A stretch of 64,000 bases of DNA, taken from assembly GCF_001931685.1 (NCBI RefSeq), contig NZ_MOOY01000009.1, forward strand, positions 48,071 to 112,070. Reading direction: 5' to 3'. Shown one piece after another: positions 1 to 9,633 of this stretch (its first letter is position 1; each line of letters opens with the position of its first letter). Below the pieces are notes generated by a model. That model was not told where the DNA came from and searched no databases. It saw only the letters and a list, made by a program, of their open reading frames with translations. The DNA comes from Pararhizobium arenae (GTDB lineage Bacteria > Pseudomonadota > Alphaproteobacteria > Rhizobiales > Rhizobiaceae). Position numbers and translations under genes: made by a program.

Positions 1-8
1 TAGAGGCT

Positions 9-1184
9 CTAAAGCAGCCGAAGGTAATCCGAGGATCGGTCGAAGCTCAGCCCGGGAAACACCGTGTTCGTCAGCTTATCCGGCGTGATATCGAATTGCC
101 GCGAGATCATTGCGGCCGCCAGTTCGCGGATATCGCCGGTGGGCATCAGGTCCCGCTGGTCGAGCAGTTTGTCGTCGGAAAGACCGGACCAGCGCCCCAG
201 CACCCGCCCGCCTCGTATATCGCCGCCGGCGACCAGGGCAACGCCACCGGTTCCGTGATCGGTCCCGCCTGAACCGTTCTGCCTCACGGTGCGGCCAAAC
301 TCCGTCATAGCCAGAACGATAGTCTGGTTCCATATCTCCGGCCCCAGCCCCGATTTCAGCGCGATGATCGCCGATGCCAGTTCCTTCGCCGGTCGGGCGA
401 AGCCTTGAATCTGACCGACATGCGTGTCCCAGCCCGTGATCGAGAAGCTCGCGACGCGATAGTCCGCTTTCAACATCTGTGCAGCGACACGCGCGACATC
501 CGCTGCCGTGGTTCTCTTTTCGGCATCGACCATACCCCGGGAGGCCTTTCCGTCGGCCCGGGTCGCTTCCGCCAGGGCGGCTGCGAAATCCGAATCGTTC
601 TGATAGAGGCGTGCAAGAAAATCCGCTTCCTCGCGCATGGAGCCGAAATTGGAATCGGCCGACCAGACATCCACCGCCTCGGAACCGGAGAGGATCAGTT
701 CGGTAGACGTATTGATGTCGATCGCTCGGCGGGAGGCGGTGCGGGGAATGGCCGCCAACGTCCGGTTCAGCCATCCGCTCTGCTGTTCGCGGACATGGCC
801 GCCGCCGCTTTCCAGAATGTCCTGACCGTCGAAATGGCTTCGCTGGTCCCGGTAGGGTGTGGAGACGGAATGCACGAAGGCGATATCCCGCGCCTTCCAC
901 AGCGGCATCAGATCAGCCGCCGCCGGGTGAAGGCCAAACCGCCCGTCCAGGTCGAACAGCCCCTTGTCTGGCGTCAACGCCAGCTTCGGACGCAGTTTGG
1001 CGAACGCGGGATCGTCGTAAGGCTGGAGCAGATCCAACCCGTCCATCGCTCCGCGCAGCACGATCGTCACGAATCGGCGCTCGCCGGGCATGGCCATGAG
1101 GCTCACCGGCGTAAACACCGGAGCCGCCGCCGCACAACAGGCGGATGCAAGAAAAGAGCGGCGGGAAATCAAGGTATCGGCCAT
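9..1184 (-). CDS. Tat-exported DUF1501 domain protein
   Basis: DUF1501 proteins are sulfatase/alkaline-phosphatase-fold secreted proteins of unknown substrate. The N-terminus carries a twin-arginine signal (ISRRSFLAS, Arg8-Arg9) followed by an Ala-rich hydrophobic stretch, so export by Tat to the periplasm is expected. The body shows family hallmarks: VLRGAMDGLDLLQPYDDP near the start, an HSVSTPYRDQRSHFDGQ segment and TEFGRTVRQNGSGGTDHGTG in the C-terminal half. The Met at 1184 was chosen because GGAGG lies just upstream; an earlier Met at 1202 has no such site. It lies 67 bp downstream of the DUF1800 gene on the same strand, the usual two-gene arrangement. The gene is complete, with its stop at the left edge. 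Confidence 0.88.
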   Translation of the reverse strand: MADTLISRRSFLASACCAAAAPVFTPVSLMAMPGERRFVTIVLRGAMDGLDLLQPYDDPAFAKLRPKLALTPDKGLFDLDGRFGLHPAAADLMPLWKARDIAFVHSVSTPYRDQRSHFDGQDILESGGGHVREQQSGWLNRTLAAIPRTASRRAIDINTSTELILSGSEAVDVWSADSNFGSMREEADFLARLYQNDSDFAAALAEATRADGKASRGMVDAEKRTTAADVARVAAQMLKADYRVASFSITGWDTHVGQIQGFARPAKELASAIIALKSGLGPEIWNQTIVLAMTEFGRTVRQNGSGGTDHGTGGVALVAGGDIRGGRVLGRWSGLSDDKLLDQRDLMPTGDIRELAAAMISRQFDITPDKLTNTVFPGLSFDRSSDYLRLL

Positions 1185-1251
1185 CACAGCCTCCAGGTAC
1201 ATGCGAAAATAAGCGCTGGCTCCGATCGCGCCCCATAAGGCGCAATCGGCC

Positions 1252-2691
1252 TCAGCGGCGATTGAACTCGGGCGACGCCAGCACCAGCATCATGCCCGTC
1301 GCCTGATCGGGCGCCTGCGAGACCACGCGGATCGTGTCGTCGCGGGCGGCGTCCGCCAGTGTAGCCTTCAGAAATTCCCGCGGATCCCGGTCGGTGCCGA
1401 ACCGTGCCACCGCCGTCCGCGCCCAGGAAAGACGCTCCGCAAGCTGCCCCCCGGTGACCCATGCGGAAAAACCTTCTTCGAAACCTGCCGGACTGGGAGG
1501 CTGCCAGAGAGGCTGCCCCATGCGCTTCAACGCCAGCGACCCCAGCATGCGGCCGGCCCTGTACCGGCTGCGCCGCACAGCACCGTCTTCGCCTTCGAAG
1601 GAAAATGTCGAAGGACCGGTCATCGACAGGAAAAAGCGCTCCACGTCGCCGTTTCCGTCCAGGGCGCGCAGTCCTGCGATCATGAAGTCAAAGGGCTGCC
1701 GGGCCTTGGTGCCTTCGTTCCGCCACGCCGCGGGATGGGCAAGCATCGTCGAATAGACCGCGGTGAGATCACCCTCGGTACGTTGCCATGTATCGGTCAT
1801 CGCCTGAACGAGATCGCTTGGCGGATCGTCGCTGATGAAATGAACAACGAGCTTCCGACAGATATGGTCTGCCGTCTTCGGATGCCGTGCGAGGTTTTGG
1901 ATGAGCTGGAGCATGTCGCCGGGCCCGCGACCGTCGTCGCCGTACGCGACACCAAGAACCTCATGGGTGCCGGGCTCGGCAAATTTCGAGCTGAAGTCCA
2001 TTTCCATGCGCTTCTGGCTGATCACCGTGCCGGTCAGCACAAGCGCGGCATTTCGCACATCCGTCTGGGTATAACCGCTGTTGGCGCCAAGGGTATGAAG
2101 CTCCAGCAGCTCGCGCGCCAGATTTTCGTTCAGCCCCTTCTTCTTTTTAACGCCGACCGGCGACGTCGGGCCATAGGAAACAGACTGGTCGAGATAGCGG
2201 AGCATGGCCGGATGCTGGATCGCCGCGCGCAACAGTTCCGCAAACGGCCCGCCGACATTCGGCCGGATCGCCTCTGCTTCGTAGACCATGACGAGCTGCC
2301 GAAGCAGGTTGTTCTTGTTGGCGCTGACACTGAAATGATCGCTCCAGAAGAACACCAGCCGCTCATAAAATCCCAAAGGCGAGGTCACGGTCTGAACGAA
2401 GCGCGCCGCGCTGTCCTGCACCCACATCCGCAGGGAAGCGCGCCGCACCTTGGCCTGCAGTGTGCTCACCTCGTCCTTGGAAGCGGTCCTGCGCGCCTTG
2501 CGCAGCATCGCTTCCGTCTCGATGATGCGGCGTCGCCGTTCGGCAACCCCGCCTAGGGGAGAGAGCGGTGACTGCGCCGTGCCGACAGCAATCTGCGCGA
2601 TGAGGTCGTCGGCGGTTTCCGCCGGCTTCTCGCCCGGCCGAAAACCATAGCCGTAACGCAGCATTGCCATGGTCGACAGGGAAAGGCTCAT
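1252..2691 (-). CDS. DUF1800 domain protein
   Basis: This 479-residue protein belongs to the DUF1800 family, whose genes are almost always paired with DUF1501 genes as here. It begins with LSTMAMLRYGYGFRPGEKP and contains the family core WSDHFSVSANK plus the ELLELHTLG region and a long helical C-terminal half. The molecular function is not established; the pair is usually treated as an exported or envelope-associated unit. The start at 2691 is preceded by GGAGAAACAG, a plausible ribosome binding site. Transcription probably begins upstream of 2691 and continues into the DUF1501 gene. No frameshift or truncation is seen. Confidence 0.87.
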   Translation of the reverse strand: MSLSLSTMAMLRYGYGFRPGEKPAETADDLIAQIAVGTAQSPLSPLGGVAERRRRIIETEAMLRKARRTASKDEVSTLQAKVRRASLRMWVQDSAARFVQTVTSPLGFYERLVFFWSDHFSVSANKNNLLRQLVMVYEAEAIRPNVGGPFAELLRAAIQHPAMLRYLDQSVSYGPTSPVGVKKKKGLNENLARELLELHTLGANSGYTQTDVRNAALVLTGTVISQKRMEMDFSSKFAEPGTHEVLGVAYGDDGRGPGDMLQLIQNLARHPKTADHICRKLVVHFISDDPPSDLVQAMTDTWQRTEGDLTAVYSTMLAHPAAWRNEGTKARQPFDFMIAGLRALDGNGDVERFFLSMTGPSTFSFEGEDGAVRRSRYRAGRMLGSLALKRMGQPLWQPPSPAGFEEGFSAWVTGGQLAERLSWARTAVARFGTDRDPREFLKATLADAARDDTIRVVSQAPDQATGMMLVLASPEFNRR

Positions 2692-2807
2692 CTGTTTCTC
2701 CGGTTCCGGTCCCGGAAGGATATAACGCTTCTCAAGGCGTAAACGGGGCAGGATAAAGACATGGACAATTTGTAATCAAAGCCTTGCCCGGACCTGTCCT
2801 GAACGCT

Positions 2808-3161
2808 CTACCCCTTGAAGACAAAAGCAGCGCCACCGGCAATCAGGCAGAAGCCGATCGCGTGGTTCCAGGTGAGCGATTCCTTAAGCCAGAACACCGA
2901 GAAGCCCGCGAAAACCAGAAGCGTGATCACCTCCTGCATCGTCTTCAGCTGGGCTGCCGAATAGACCGTATGGCCGATGCGATTGGCGGGGACGGCGAGG
3001 CAGTATTCGAAGAATGCAATGCCCCAACTGCCGAGAATGGCGATGTAGAGCGGCGAAGACGTGTACTTCAGATGTCCGTACCACGCGAAGGTCATGAAGA
3101 CGTTGGACAGCAGCAGGAGCACGATCGGCCAGACGGCGGCGGCGTTGAGGGTAAAGGGCAC
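2808..3161 (-). CDS. DUF486 (DMT-like) small membrane protein
   Basis: This short protein of about 117 residues has four hydrophobic segments (around VWPIVLLLLSNVFMTFAWYG, IAILGSWGIAFFEYCLAVPA, ITLLVFAGFSVFWLKES and AIGFCLIAGGAAFVF). That matches the DUF486 family, half-size relatives of drug/metabolite transporters. The substrate is unknown. I chose a GTG start at 3161, preceded by AAAGGA, because the upstream in-frame extension to 3224 (MTSSTTDLTPAGNPHCQ) is hydrophilic and unlike the family, which is about 110-117 residues. A Met at 3224 remains possible. Confidence 0.8.
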   Translation of the reverse strand: MPFTLNAAAVWPIVLLLLSNVFMTFAWYGHLKYTSSPLYIAILGSWGIAFFEYCLAVPANRIGHTVYSAAQLKTMQEVITLLVFAGFSVFWLKESLTWNHAIGFCLIAGGAAFVFKG

Positions 3162-3296
3162 GGCGCGAATCCTTTGACAATGAGGGTTTCCTGCCGGGGT
3201 TAAATCGGTCGTCGAGGAAGTCAAGCACCCGCTTCTTTGCCGGGCCTAGGACCAATCCACATTCAGCTCAGGCCGTGGCGAAAATGATGATTTTCC

Positions 3297-3347
3297 GCGA
3301 CCCGGAGCGCTGCGTACTTCAGGTACGTGAGCACCGGAAGCGCGGGG
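3297..3347. repeat. Imperfect long palindrome, probable dispersed repeat
   Basis: In the 227-bp gap between the DUF3137 and DUF486 genes there is an imperfect hairpin centred on GTACTTCAGGTAC, flanked by CCGGAGCGC on the left and CACCGGAAGCGC on the right. Its structure and G+C-rich arms resemble rhizobial intergenic palindromes. It could also act as a transcript-end structure for the upstream DUF3137 gene. A second copy was not found in this window, so repeat status is inferred. Confidence 0.4.
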
Positions 3348-3388
3348 AAGCGCCGTTTTCAGAACAGCATGGGCTGAATGGCATTGGC

Positions 3389-4375
3389 CTAGTCTTGCGG
3401 CCGGTGCCGCGCCTCGATCGGCTGCGGCACGTTGATCCGGCAGACCAGCTGCGCCACCGCCAGCAATGTCATGAGATCGCGGATCATAGGCCGCACATGG
3501 CGCTGCCAGTCGATATCCTCGCGCGGGCCGGGCAGCTCGAAGAAGTTTCTCTTTGTCGGCACCAGAAGGAAGGCATCGCCGCCCATTAGCGCCAGCCTGA
3601 CGATGTCGTCCGGCCACGCCTCGGCCAGATAGTTCAGCGCCTGCGCGATCGGGCCAACCACAAGCGGCGTCGCCCGTTCGGGATGATCGGTGCGAAAATC
3701 GTAGCTTGCATCCAGCTCACCGAAACCGCTACGGATATTTTCGAGACTGCGATCCCCGAACAGATCGTCGACAAAGCCCTTGAACCCGTAAAGCCGCTTG
3801 GCGGCAAACAGCCGGCCGGCAAAGGCATGCGGTGGATTGAAATAGACGATCACGCCCTTGAACACGTCCCGCTCGTGTTTTCCGCCCGTCGTCAGCCGCA
3901 CCTCGCACAGGGTGAAATCCATGCCCTGATAGACGCCGGAAACGAGATCGTCGTAATGGGCGCCGTTGTAGCGGATCAACCCCGGCTTCGGCAGCAGCTT
4001 CATGAATTTCGGCTCGGTGCCGTTGCGGTAGCGAATCTGCCCGGCAAAACCAAAGATCACCGGCAGCATCCGGTCGCGCAGGGTCTGGCGGAACTGCGCC
4101 ATAGGCCGGTTGGCTTCCTTCCAGAGAAAGTAGCCCACGAGGCACATGACACCGATGACGAAACCGATGAAGCGCGGTTCCTGGAAGCGCGCCACCACCA
4201 CGCCGAGCACCAGCGCGCAGATCACCCCGAACGGCACCATCGTCGGCAAGCGCCGCCGCTCCATCTCCTGCAGGACCGCCGGTCGCTGGCCATTGTATTC
4301 GTCGATGGCGACATGGATTTTCTCCATCGTCGCCGCATCCGGCATGATGCTCGCCTCGTCGAATGCCCTGGCCAT
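3389..4375 (-). CDS. DUF3137 membrane protein
   Basis: The 328-residue product starts with a short helical N-terminus, then has two adjacent hydrophobic segments (about residues 45-85: VPFGVICALVLGVVVARF and FIGFVIGVMCLVGYFLW). A long soluble region with the DUF3137 pattern follows, including a PKFMKLLPKPGLIRYNGAHYDD-like segment and GVIVYFN. Function is unknown. The Met at 4375 was chosen because the longer reading frame to 4540 would overlap the end of the next gene by about 90 bp and adds non-conserved Arg/Cys-rich sequence. It lies downstream of, and is probably independent from, the MFS gene. Confidence 0.8.
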   Translation of the reverse strand: MARAFDEASIMPDAATMEKIHVAIDEYNGQRPAVLQEMERRRLPTMVPFGVICALVLGVVVARFQEPRFIGFVIGVMCLVGYFLWKEANRPMAQFRQTLRDRMLPVIFGFAGQIRYRNGTEPKFMKLLPKPGLIRYNGAHYDDLVSGVYQGMDFTLCEVRLTTGGKHERDVFKGVIVYFNPPHAFAGRLFAAKRLYGFKGFVDDLFGDRSLENIRSGFGELDASYDFRTDHPERATPLVVGPIAQALNYLAEAWPDDIVRLALMGGDAFLLVPTKRNFFELPGPREDIDWQRHVRPMIRDLMTLLAVAQLVCRINVPQPIEARHRPQD

Positions 4376-4451
4376 AGGCTCTGCCCCCCATCGGCAGAAC
4401 ACCATAGCATGAAACCGGCCGCAGCACCCGATCTTCCTCTGCGCTCTCAGA

Positions 4452-5690
4452 TCAGTCGGAGGCCGGCGCGACGCTTCGGCGCCAGAAGAGGAAAAGCAGC
4501 AGAGCACCGACCGCCACGCCGCCGTGAACCCAGTAGGCAAGCGCGAAACCGCCGATCTCCACCAGCCAGCCCGCGACGATGTTGCTGAAGGATGCGCCGA
4601 TGCCCTGCACCGTCATCACGGCAGCCAAACCGACATTGAAACGACCGGATCCCGAGAGGATGCGCTCGGCCGCAATCGGCGTGGCGATACCGATCAGCCC
4701 GGCGCCAAGCCCGTCGAGGATCTGTACGGGGTAAATCATCCAGAAATCGCTCACCGTACCGGCGATTGCGCCGCGCAGCGGCAGGGCGCAAAGCGCGACG
4801 ATGAACACGGACGCCAGCCCGAAGCGTCGGATAAGCCACGGCGCCGCGACGGCGGCGGCAATCATCGTCATTTGCGCGACGCCGGTGATCAGCGCCGTCG
4901 TGCGGAACGGCGTGCCAAGCTCTACCGAAAACTGCTGGGCGACCAGCCGGCTGACGGGCGCATTGCCGAAATGGAACACCAGCATCACCACCGCCAGCAC
5001 CAGCAGGCCGGGTTTCGACAGCAGCACCGAGTAGCCGGAGGGACCGAGCTCTCCCTCGTCCGACGCCAGCCCGCGCGCAACCTTGTGATCGATCTTCGCG
5101 GGGTCGATCAGCAATGTGGCGACGACCGCCCCGATTGCGGTCACGATCATCAGCGCAATGATGCCGTTCATGCCGTACAGCGCGGTGGCGACATAGACGC
5201 CGACCAGCGAGACGACATTGCCGGCATGGTTCCAGAATTCGTTGCGCGAGACCTGCCCCGGAAAGGCCGCCTCGCCGACGAGCCCCAGCGTCAGCCCCAT
5301 CATTGCGGGACCGATCACGGCCCCGACGATGGCCGTCACCGTCTGTCCGCCGATCACGACGGCGACGGTGGGCGTCGCCAGCGTCCACAATGCCAGCGCG
5401 GTCACGAGCAGGACCGGCGCGATCACCAGAAACCGTTTATAGGGCGTGCCGTCGACAAGCGCTCCGAAAAGCGGCGTGGCGATCATGCCCAGCACGCCGC
5501 CGAAGGTCGCGATCATGCCAAGGGAAAACGGCGACCAGCCGTTGGTCGCGAGATAGGCGTCGAGAAACGGCCCCAGACCGTCGCGGGCGTCAGCCAGAAA
5601 GAAATTCAGCGCCGCCAGCGCGGCGATCGTCCCGCCAACTGGAACCGCGGCCGGCGGCGCAGCCGCGACCATACCCTGGGAAGTCTGCAT
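4452..5690 (-). CDS. MFS transporter
   Basis: This 412-residue protein has about 12 hydrophobic segments over its whole length, typical of the major facilitator superfamily. It starts MQTSQGMVAAAPPAAVPVGG and soon reaches ALNFFLADARDGLGPFL. The central loop (about residues 200-220) contains DPAKIDHKVARGLASDEGEL, as expected between the two six-helix halves. The substrate cannot be read from sequence. The Met at 5690 is chosen because the much longer frame extending into uvrB is shadow sequence; Met at 5672 is an alternative. It is divergent from uvrB with a 247-bp shared upstream region. Confidence 0.85.
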   Translation of the reverse strand: MQTSQGMVAAAPPAAVPVGGTIAALAALNFFLADARDGLGPFLDAYLATNGWSPFSLGMIATFGGVLGMIATPLFGALVDGTPYKRFLVIAPVLLVTALALWTLATPTVAVVIGGQTVTAIVGAVIGPAMMGLTLGLVGEAAFPGQVSRNEFWNHAGNVVSLVGVYVATALYGMNGIIALMIVTAIGAVVATLLIDPAKIDHKVARGLASDEGELGPSGYSVLLSKPGLLVLAVVMLVFHFGNAPVSRLVAQQFSVELGTPFRTTALITGVAQMTMIAAAVAAPWLIRRFGLASVFIVALCALPLRGAIAGTVSDFWMIYPVQILDGLGAGLIGIATPIAAERILSGSGRFNVGLAAVMTVQGIGASFSNIVAGWLVEIGGFALAYWVHGGVAVGALLLFLFWRRSVAPASD

Positions 5691-5937
5691 GCTGCGCTCC
5701 GATCTCGCTGATCTTTGTCGGTGAAGGGCCTGTCGAAAACTGCCGCCGCGGGGTCGAAATGGATGCGCCCGCGTGGCGGTTCGGAAAACGGCGCTTTCGC
5801 CTCGAAAGTTCCGGCGTTTCCCGCCGATTTTGCAATCTGCGACCCAACCTCCGGAATATCCGGCGACGTCGGATTTCGTTGCCTTTTTGTACTCATTCCC
5901 CCTTTTCTTATGGCCGGACTCTCTCCATATTCCCCTG

Positions 5938-8919
5938 ATGTCAAAAGCGCCGAAAAAACCCGCTCGCCCCGCCACCGGTTTCGAGGAAGCCCCGCAGGCT
6001 GCCCTGACCGGCACGCCGCTCTCGTCCAATGTTTCGGATTGGGCCGAAGAGCTGCAGCGCATGGCCGAGGCCGAGAGCATCGAGACCCGCCACGACGTTG
6101 CCTCCAAGGCCGGCAAGCACCGCAAGAAGGTCGAGAACGAAGCGCGCAAGCACGCCGAGAAAACCTCCGTCCAGAAAACCTCCCGCGGCGTCTCCATCGG
6201 CGCCTCGTCCGATCCGAAAACCCGCGCCGCCGCCGGCCTCAATCCGGTCTCCGGCCTCGATATCTCGCTGGAGGACGCTGACAAGCTGACCTCCGGCAAC
6301 GGCGTCACCGCCACCGTGGAGGCCCTGGCCTCGCTGATCGAGAGCGGCAACCCGCTGTTCAAGGACGGAAAGCTCTGGACCCCGCATCGCCCCGCCCGAC
6401 CGGACAAGTCCGAAGGCGGCGTGCCGATCGTCATGAAATCGGAGTACGAGCCCGCCGGCGACCAGCCGACCGCCATCCGGGACCTCGTCGAGGGCCTGCA
6501 GAACGGCGAGCGCAGCCAAGTGCTGCTCGGCGTGACCGGCTCCGGCAAGACCTTCACCATGGCCAAGGTGATCGAGGCCACCCAGCGCCCCGCCGTCATC
6601 CTCGCGCCGAACAAGACCCTTGCCGCGCAGCTCTATTCCGAGTTCAAGAACTTCTTCCCCGACAACGCGGTCGAATACTTCGTCTCCTACTACGACTACT
6701 ACCAGCCGGAAGCCTACGTGCCGCGCTCGGATACCTTCATCGAGAAGGAATCCTCGATCAACGAGCAGATCGACCGCATGCGCCACTCCGCCACCCGCTC
6801 GCTCTTGGAGCGCGACGACGTCATCATCGTCGCCTCGGTCTCCTGCATTTACGGTATCGGCTCGGTCGAGACCTACACCGCCATGACCTTCCAGATGCAG
6901 GTCGGCGACCGGCTCGACCAGCGCCAATTGCTCGCCGATCTCGTCGCCCAGCAATACAAGCGCCGGGACATGGATTTCCAGCGCGGCTCCTTCCGGGTGC
7001 GCGGCGATACCATCGAAATCTTCCCCGCCCACCTGGAGGATGCCGCCTGGCGCATCTCCATGTTCGGCGACGAGATCGACGCGATCACCGAGTTCGACCC
7101 GCTCACCGGCCAGAAGACCGGCGACCTGAAATCGGTGAAAATCTACGCAAACTCCCACTACGTCACCCCCCGCCCGACGCTGAACGGCGCGATCAAGTCG
7201 ATCAAGGAAGAGCTGAAACTGCGCCTCGCCGAGCTCGAAAAAGGCGGCCGCCTGCTGGAAGCCCAGCGGCTGGAACAGCGCACCCGCTACGATATCGAGA
7301 TGCTCGAGGCCACCGGCTCCTGCGCCGGCATCGAGAATTATTCGCGCTACCTCACGGGACGCCGTCCCGGCGAGCCGCCGCCGACGCTGTTCGAATACAT
7401 CCCCGACAACGCGCTCCTGTTCATCGACGAAAGCCACGTCTCCGTCAGCCAGATCGGCGGCATGTACCGAGGCGACTTCCGACGCAAGGCGACGCTCGCC
7501 GAATACGGCTTCCGCCTGCCCTCCTGCATGGACAACCGCCCGCTGCGCTTCGAGGAATGGGACGCCATGCGCCCGGATACCATCGCGGTGTCGGCGACCC
7601 CGGCAGCCTGGGAGCTGGAACAGTCCGGCGGCGTCTTTGCCGAACAGGTCATCCGCCCCACGGGCCTCATCGATCCGCCGGTAGAGGTTCGCTCGGCAAA
7701 AACCCAGGTCGACGACGTCCTGGGCGAAATACGCGAAACCGCCGCCGCCGGTTACCGCACCCTCGTCACCGTGCTCACCAAGCGCATGGCCGAGGACCTG
7801 ACGGAATACCTGCACGAGCAGGGTGTTCGCGTGCGCTACATGCACTCCGACATCGATACGCTGGAGCGCATCGAGATCATCCGCGACCTGCGTCTCGGCG
7901 CCTTCGATGTGCTCGTCGGCATCAACCTCCTGCGCGAAGGCCTCGATATCCCCGAATGCGGCTTGGTCGCCATCCTTGATGCCGACAAGGAAGGTTTTCT
8001 GCGCTCGGAAACGTCCCTCGTGCAGACTATCGGCCGCGCGGCGCGAAACGTCGACGGCAAGGTCATCCTCTATGCCGACCAGATCACCGGCTCGATGAAG
8101 CGCGCCATGGACGAAACCGCCCGCCGCCGCGAAAAGCAGATGGCCTACAACGAGGCCCACGGCATCACCCCGGAATCGGTGAAGGCAAAGATTTCCGATA
8201 TCCTGGATTCGGTCTACGAAAAGGACCATGTCCGCGCCGATATCGGCATCAAGGGCGTCAAGGGCGGCATCAACGAGCTGGTGGGCGGCAACATGCAGGC
8301 CCATCTGGATGCGCTGGAAAAGCAGATGCGCAACGCCGCCGCCGACCTCGACTTCGAAACCGCCGCCCGCCTCCGCGACGAGATCAAGCGCCTCAAGGCC
8401 GCCGAACTTGCCGTCATGGATGATCCCATGGCCCGGGAAGAAGCCAAAGCCATGGAAGGCTCATCCAGGAAAAAGAAAGGCACGGCATCCACGGGTCCAA
8501 TCTCCCCCCTTGAGGGGGAGATGTCGGCAAAGCCGACAGAGGGGGGTGGTTCCACAACCTCCGCCCCCTCCTACTTCGCCAAACCCTCGCTCGACGACAT
8601 GGGCCCGGGCACAGACACCGCCCGCCCGCTGTTCCGCAAGAACGACCTCGACGAAATGACCGTCGGCCGCACCGAAAAGCCGGTCAGGGGCAACCTGCCG
8701 GAAAAGCCGGACGCCGCCAAATCCACCAAACGCTTCTCACCCCTGCTGGAAGGCCAGCCCGAACGCGCCGCCCCCTCTCCGTCATCCTCGGGCTCGACCC
8801 GAGCCGACGACGCCCGCCCGCTTGTACGCGGCAAGGTTGGTGCAGGGAGCTATGAGGATGGGGGAGATGCGAAGCGGAAGGGGCGGACAAAGGGCAAGAC
8901 GGGGCGGCCGGGGAAATAA
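5938..8919 (+). CDS. uvrB: Excinuclease ABC subunit UvrB with long terminal extensions
   Basis: UvrB is the damage-verifying helicase-like subunit of nucleotide excision repair; it receives DNA from UvrA and positions UvrC. The core spans about residues 165-825: [14 protein letters not shown], Walker A GVTGSGKT at about 198-205, the beta-hairpin tyrosines in [13 protein letters not shown] (about 250-262), DESHVS, and [16 protein letters not shown]. The UVR motif [20 protein letters not shown] binds UvrC. The N-terminal 160 residues and C-terminal 165 residues are charged, low-complexity extensions; rhizobial UvrBs are commonly extended. The C-terminal tail contains two translated dispersed repeats (separate entries). 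The start at 5938 ([11 protein letters not shown]) is preferred over in-frame Met at 5773, which lies in the promoter region. Confidence 0.95.
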   Translation: MSKAPKKPARPATGFEEAPQAALTGTPLSSNVSDWAEELQRMAEAESIETRHDVASKAGKHRKKVENEARKHAEKTSVQKTSRGVSIGASSDPKTRAAAGLNPVSGLDISLEDADKLTSGNGVTATVEALASLIESGNPLFKDGKLWTPHRPARPDKSEGGVPIVMKSEYEPAGDQPTAIRDLVEGLQNGERSQVLLGVTGSGKTFTMAKVIEATQRPAVILAPNKTLAAQLYSEFKNFFPDNAVEYFVSYYDYYQPEAYVPRSDTFIEKESSINEQIDRMRHSATRSLLERDDVIIVASVSCIYGIGSVETYTAMTFQMQVGDRLDQRQLLADLVAQQYKRRDMDFQRGSFRVRGDTIEIFPAHLEDAAWRISMFGDEIDAITEFDPLTGQKTGDLKSVKIYANSHYVTPRPTLNGAIKSIKEELKLRLAELEKGGRLLEAQRLEQRTRYDIEMLEATGSCAGIENYSRYLTGRRPGEPPPTLFEYIPDNALLFIDESHVSVSQIGGMYRGDFRRKATLAEYGFRLPSCMDNRPLRFEEWDAMRPDTIAVSATPAAWELEQSGGVFAEQVIRPTGLIDPPVEVRSAKTQVDDVLGEIRETAAAGYRTLVTVLTKRMAEDLTEYLHEQGVRVRYMHSDIDTLERIEIIRDLRLGAFDVLVGINLLREGLDIPECGLVAILDADKEGFLRSETSLVQTIGRAARNVDGKVILYADQITGSMKRAMDETARRREKQMAYNEAHGITPESVKAKISDILDSVYEKDHVRADIGIKGVKGGINELVGGNMQAHLDALEKQMRNAAADLDFETAARLRDEIKRLKAAELAVMDDPMAREEAKAMEGSSRKKKGTASTGPISPLEGEMSAKPTEGGGSTTSAPSYFAKPSLDDMGPGTDTARPLFRKNDLDEMTVGRTEKPVRGNLPEKPDAAKSTKRFSPLLEGQPERAAPSPSSSGSTRADDARPLVRGKVGAGSYEDGGDAKRKGRTKGKTGRPGK
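8499..8552 (+). repeat. Double-hairpin dispersed repeat inside uvrB
   Basis: Two adjacent inverted repeats lie in the uvrB reading frame: TCTCCCCC/GGGGGAGA separated by a short loop, then GTCGGC-AAA-GCCGAC, then AGAGGGGGG. The same unit occurs twice at 43.63-43.76 kb between genes. Here it is translated in frame as [17 protein letters not shown] (about residues 856-872 of UvrB) and leaves the frame open, so it forms part of the disordered C-terminal tail. Confidence 0.8.
8778..8806 (+). repeat. Second dispersed-repeat fragment inside uvrB
   Basis: The segment CCGTCATCCTCGGGCTCGAC followed by CCGAG matches the left half of the repeat at 55282-55364 (CGTCATACCCGGGCTTGTCC, then CGAG) and of the one at 38348-38433. 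It is translated in frame near the UvrB C-terminus ([10 protein letters not shown] region). It is a partial copy; the matching right half is not evident. Confidence 0.55.
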
Positions 8920-8973
8920 CTGGTCGATAAGATATATGATAGTAGGATTTCATATCCTAGGTGAACAGCTAAA

Positions 8974-9633
8974 ATGAATATCCAAAACAACCTCCACGAG
9001 ATGAAAATAAAAATGGCCTGCGCGAGTTGGCTAGAAGAAAAATACAACAAATTTTCGGATGGAATAATTATAAACGAGTTTAGCTCAAATAAAAGCAAGG
9101 CGAGAGCAGACCTAGCGTACGTATCCACAGAAGAACTAGTAGCAATAGAGATAAAAAGCAGTAAAGATAAATTATCACGACTTAGTGCACAAATAAAATT
9201 TCTTAAAGAGTGCTACAATAGGGTTGAAGTAGTAACAACAAAAAGACACATGCAAGTTGCAAGAGAAATTTGCATATTAGAAAACGTGGGACTTCATATA
9301 GTTGAAGACAATAGCATCATCACCATTCTTAAGGGGCGAAGAAGGAACATATCTAAAGAATCGCTTGAGCGACGGATATTTCCAGCAATGATCAGGAAAA
9401 GGCGCGACTTCACGCCTACAGAAGAATACTATAAAAAATTTCTACTAAAAAAATACACTCAAGAACAAATTAGAAAAACTGAAGGATTGGAAATTACCGA
9501 ATGCTATATCAGAAGCTTGAACCCGAACCACATGAAGCGAACAAAGGCGGAACAACGTCGACTGGCATACCAACATGACCTTGAATCACTATTCAAAACC
9601 CTTCAATCAGCCCACTCTTCCTCCAACTCTTGA
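8974..9633 (+). CDS. sce7726-family protein, predicted PD-(D/E)XK nuclease
   Basis: The 219-residue protein resembles the sce7726 family (a family name, not a function). A restriction-nuclease-like motif is visible: Glu35 in INEFSS, Asp46 in ARADLAYV, and Glu59-Ile60-Lys61 in VAIEIKSS, followed by QIKFLKECYNRVEVVTT. This fits the order expected for PD-(D/E)XK enzymes, so DNA cleavage is inferred. The C-terminal half is Lys/Arg-rich and might bind nucleic acid. The gene is strikingly A+T-rich beside uvrB, with AAA/ATA codons rare elsewhere here, pointing to recent acquisition. It converges on, and overlaps by 31 bp, the beta-family gene. No strong ribosome binding site precedes the ATG. Confidence 0.7.
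   Translation: MNIQNNLHEMKIKMACASWLEEKYNKFSDGIIINEFSSNKSKARADLAYVSTEELVAIEIKSSKDKLSRLSAQIKFLKECYNRVEVVTTKRHMQVAREICILENVGLHIVEDNSIITILKGRRRNISKESLERRIFPAMIRKRRDFTPTEEYYKKFLLKKYTQEQIRKTEGLEITECYIRSLNPNHMKRTKAEQRRLAYQHDLESLFKTLQSAHSSSNS

Noticed and set aside
5941-8304. 787-residue open frame on the minus strand opposite uvrB
   Set aside because: Shadow frame in G+C-rich coding DNA; His/Asp/Gly-rich composition without domains, and uvrB is certain on the other strand.
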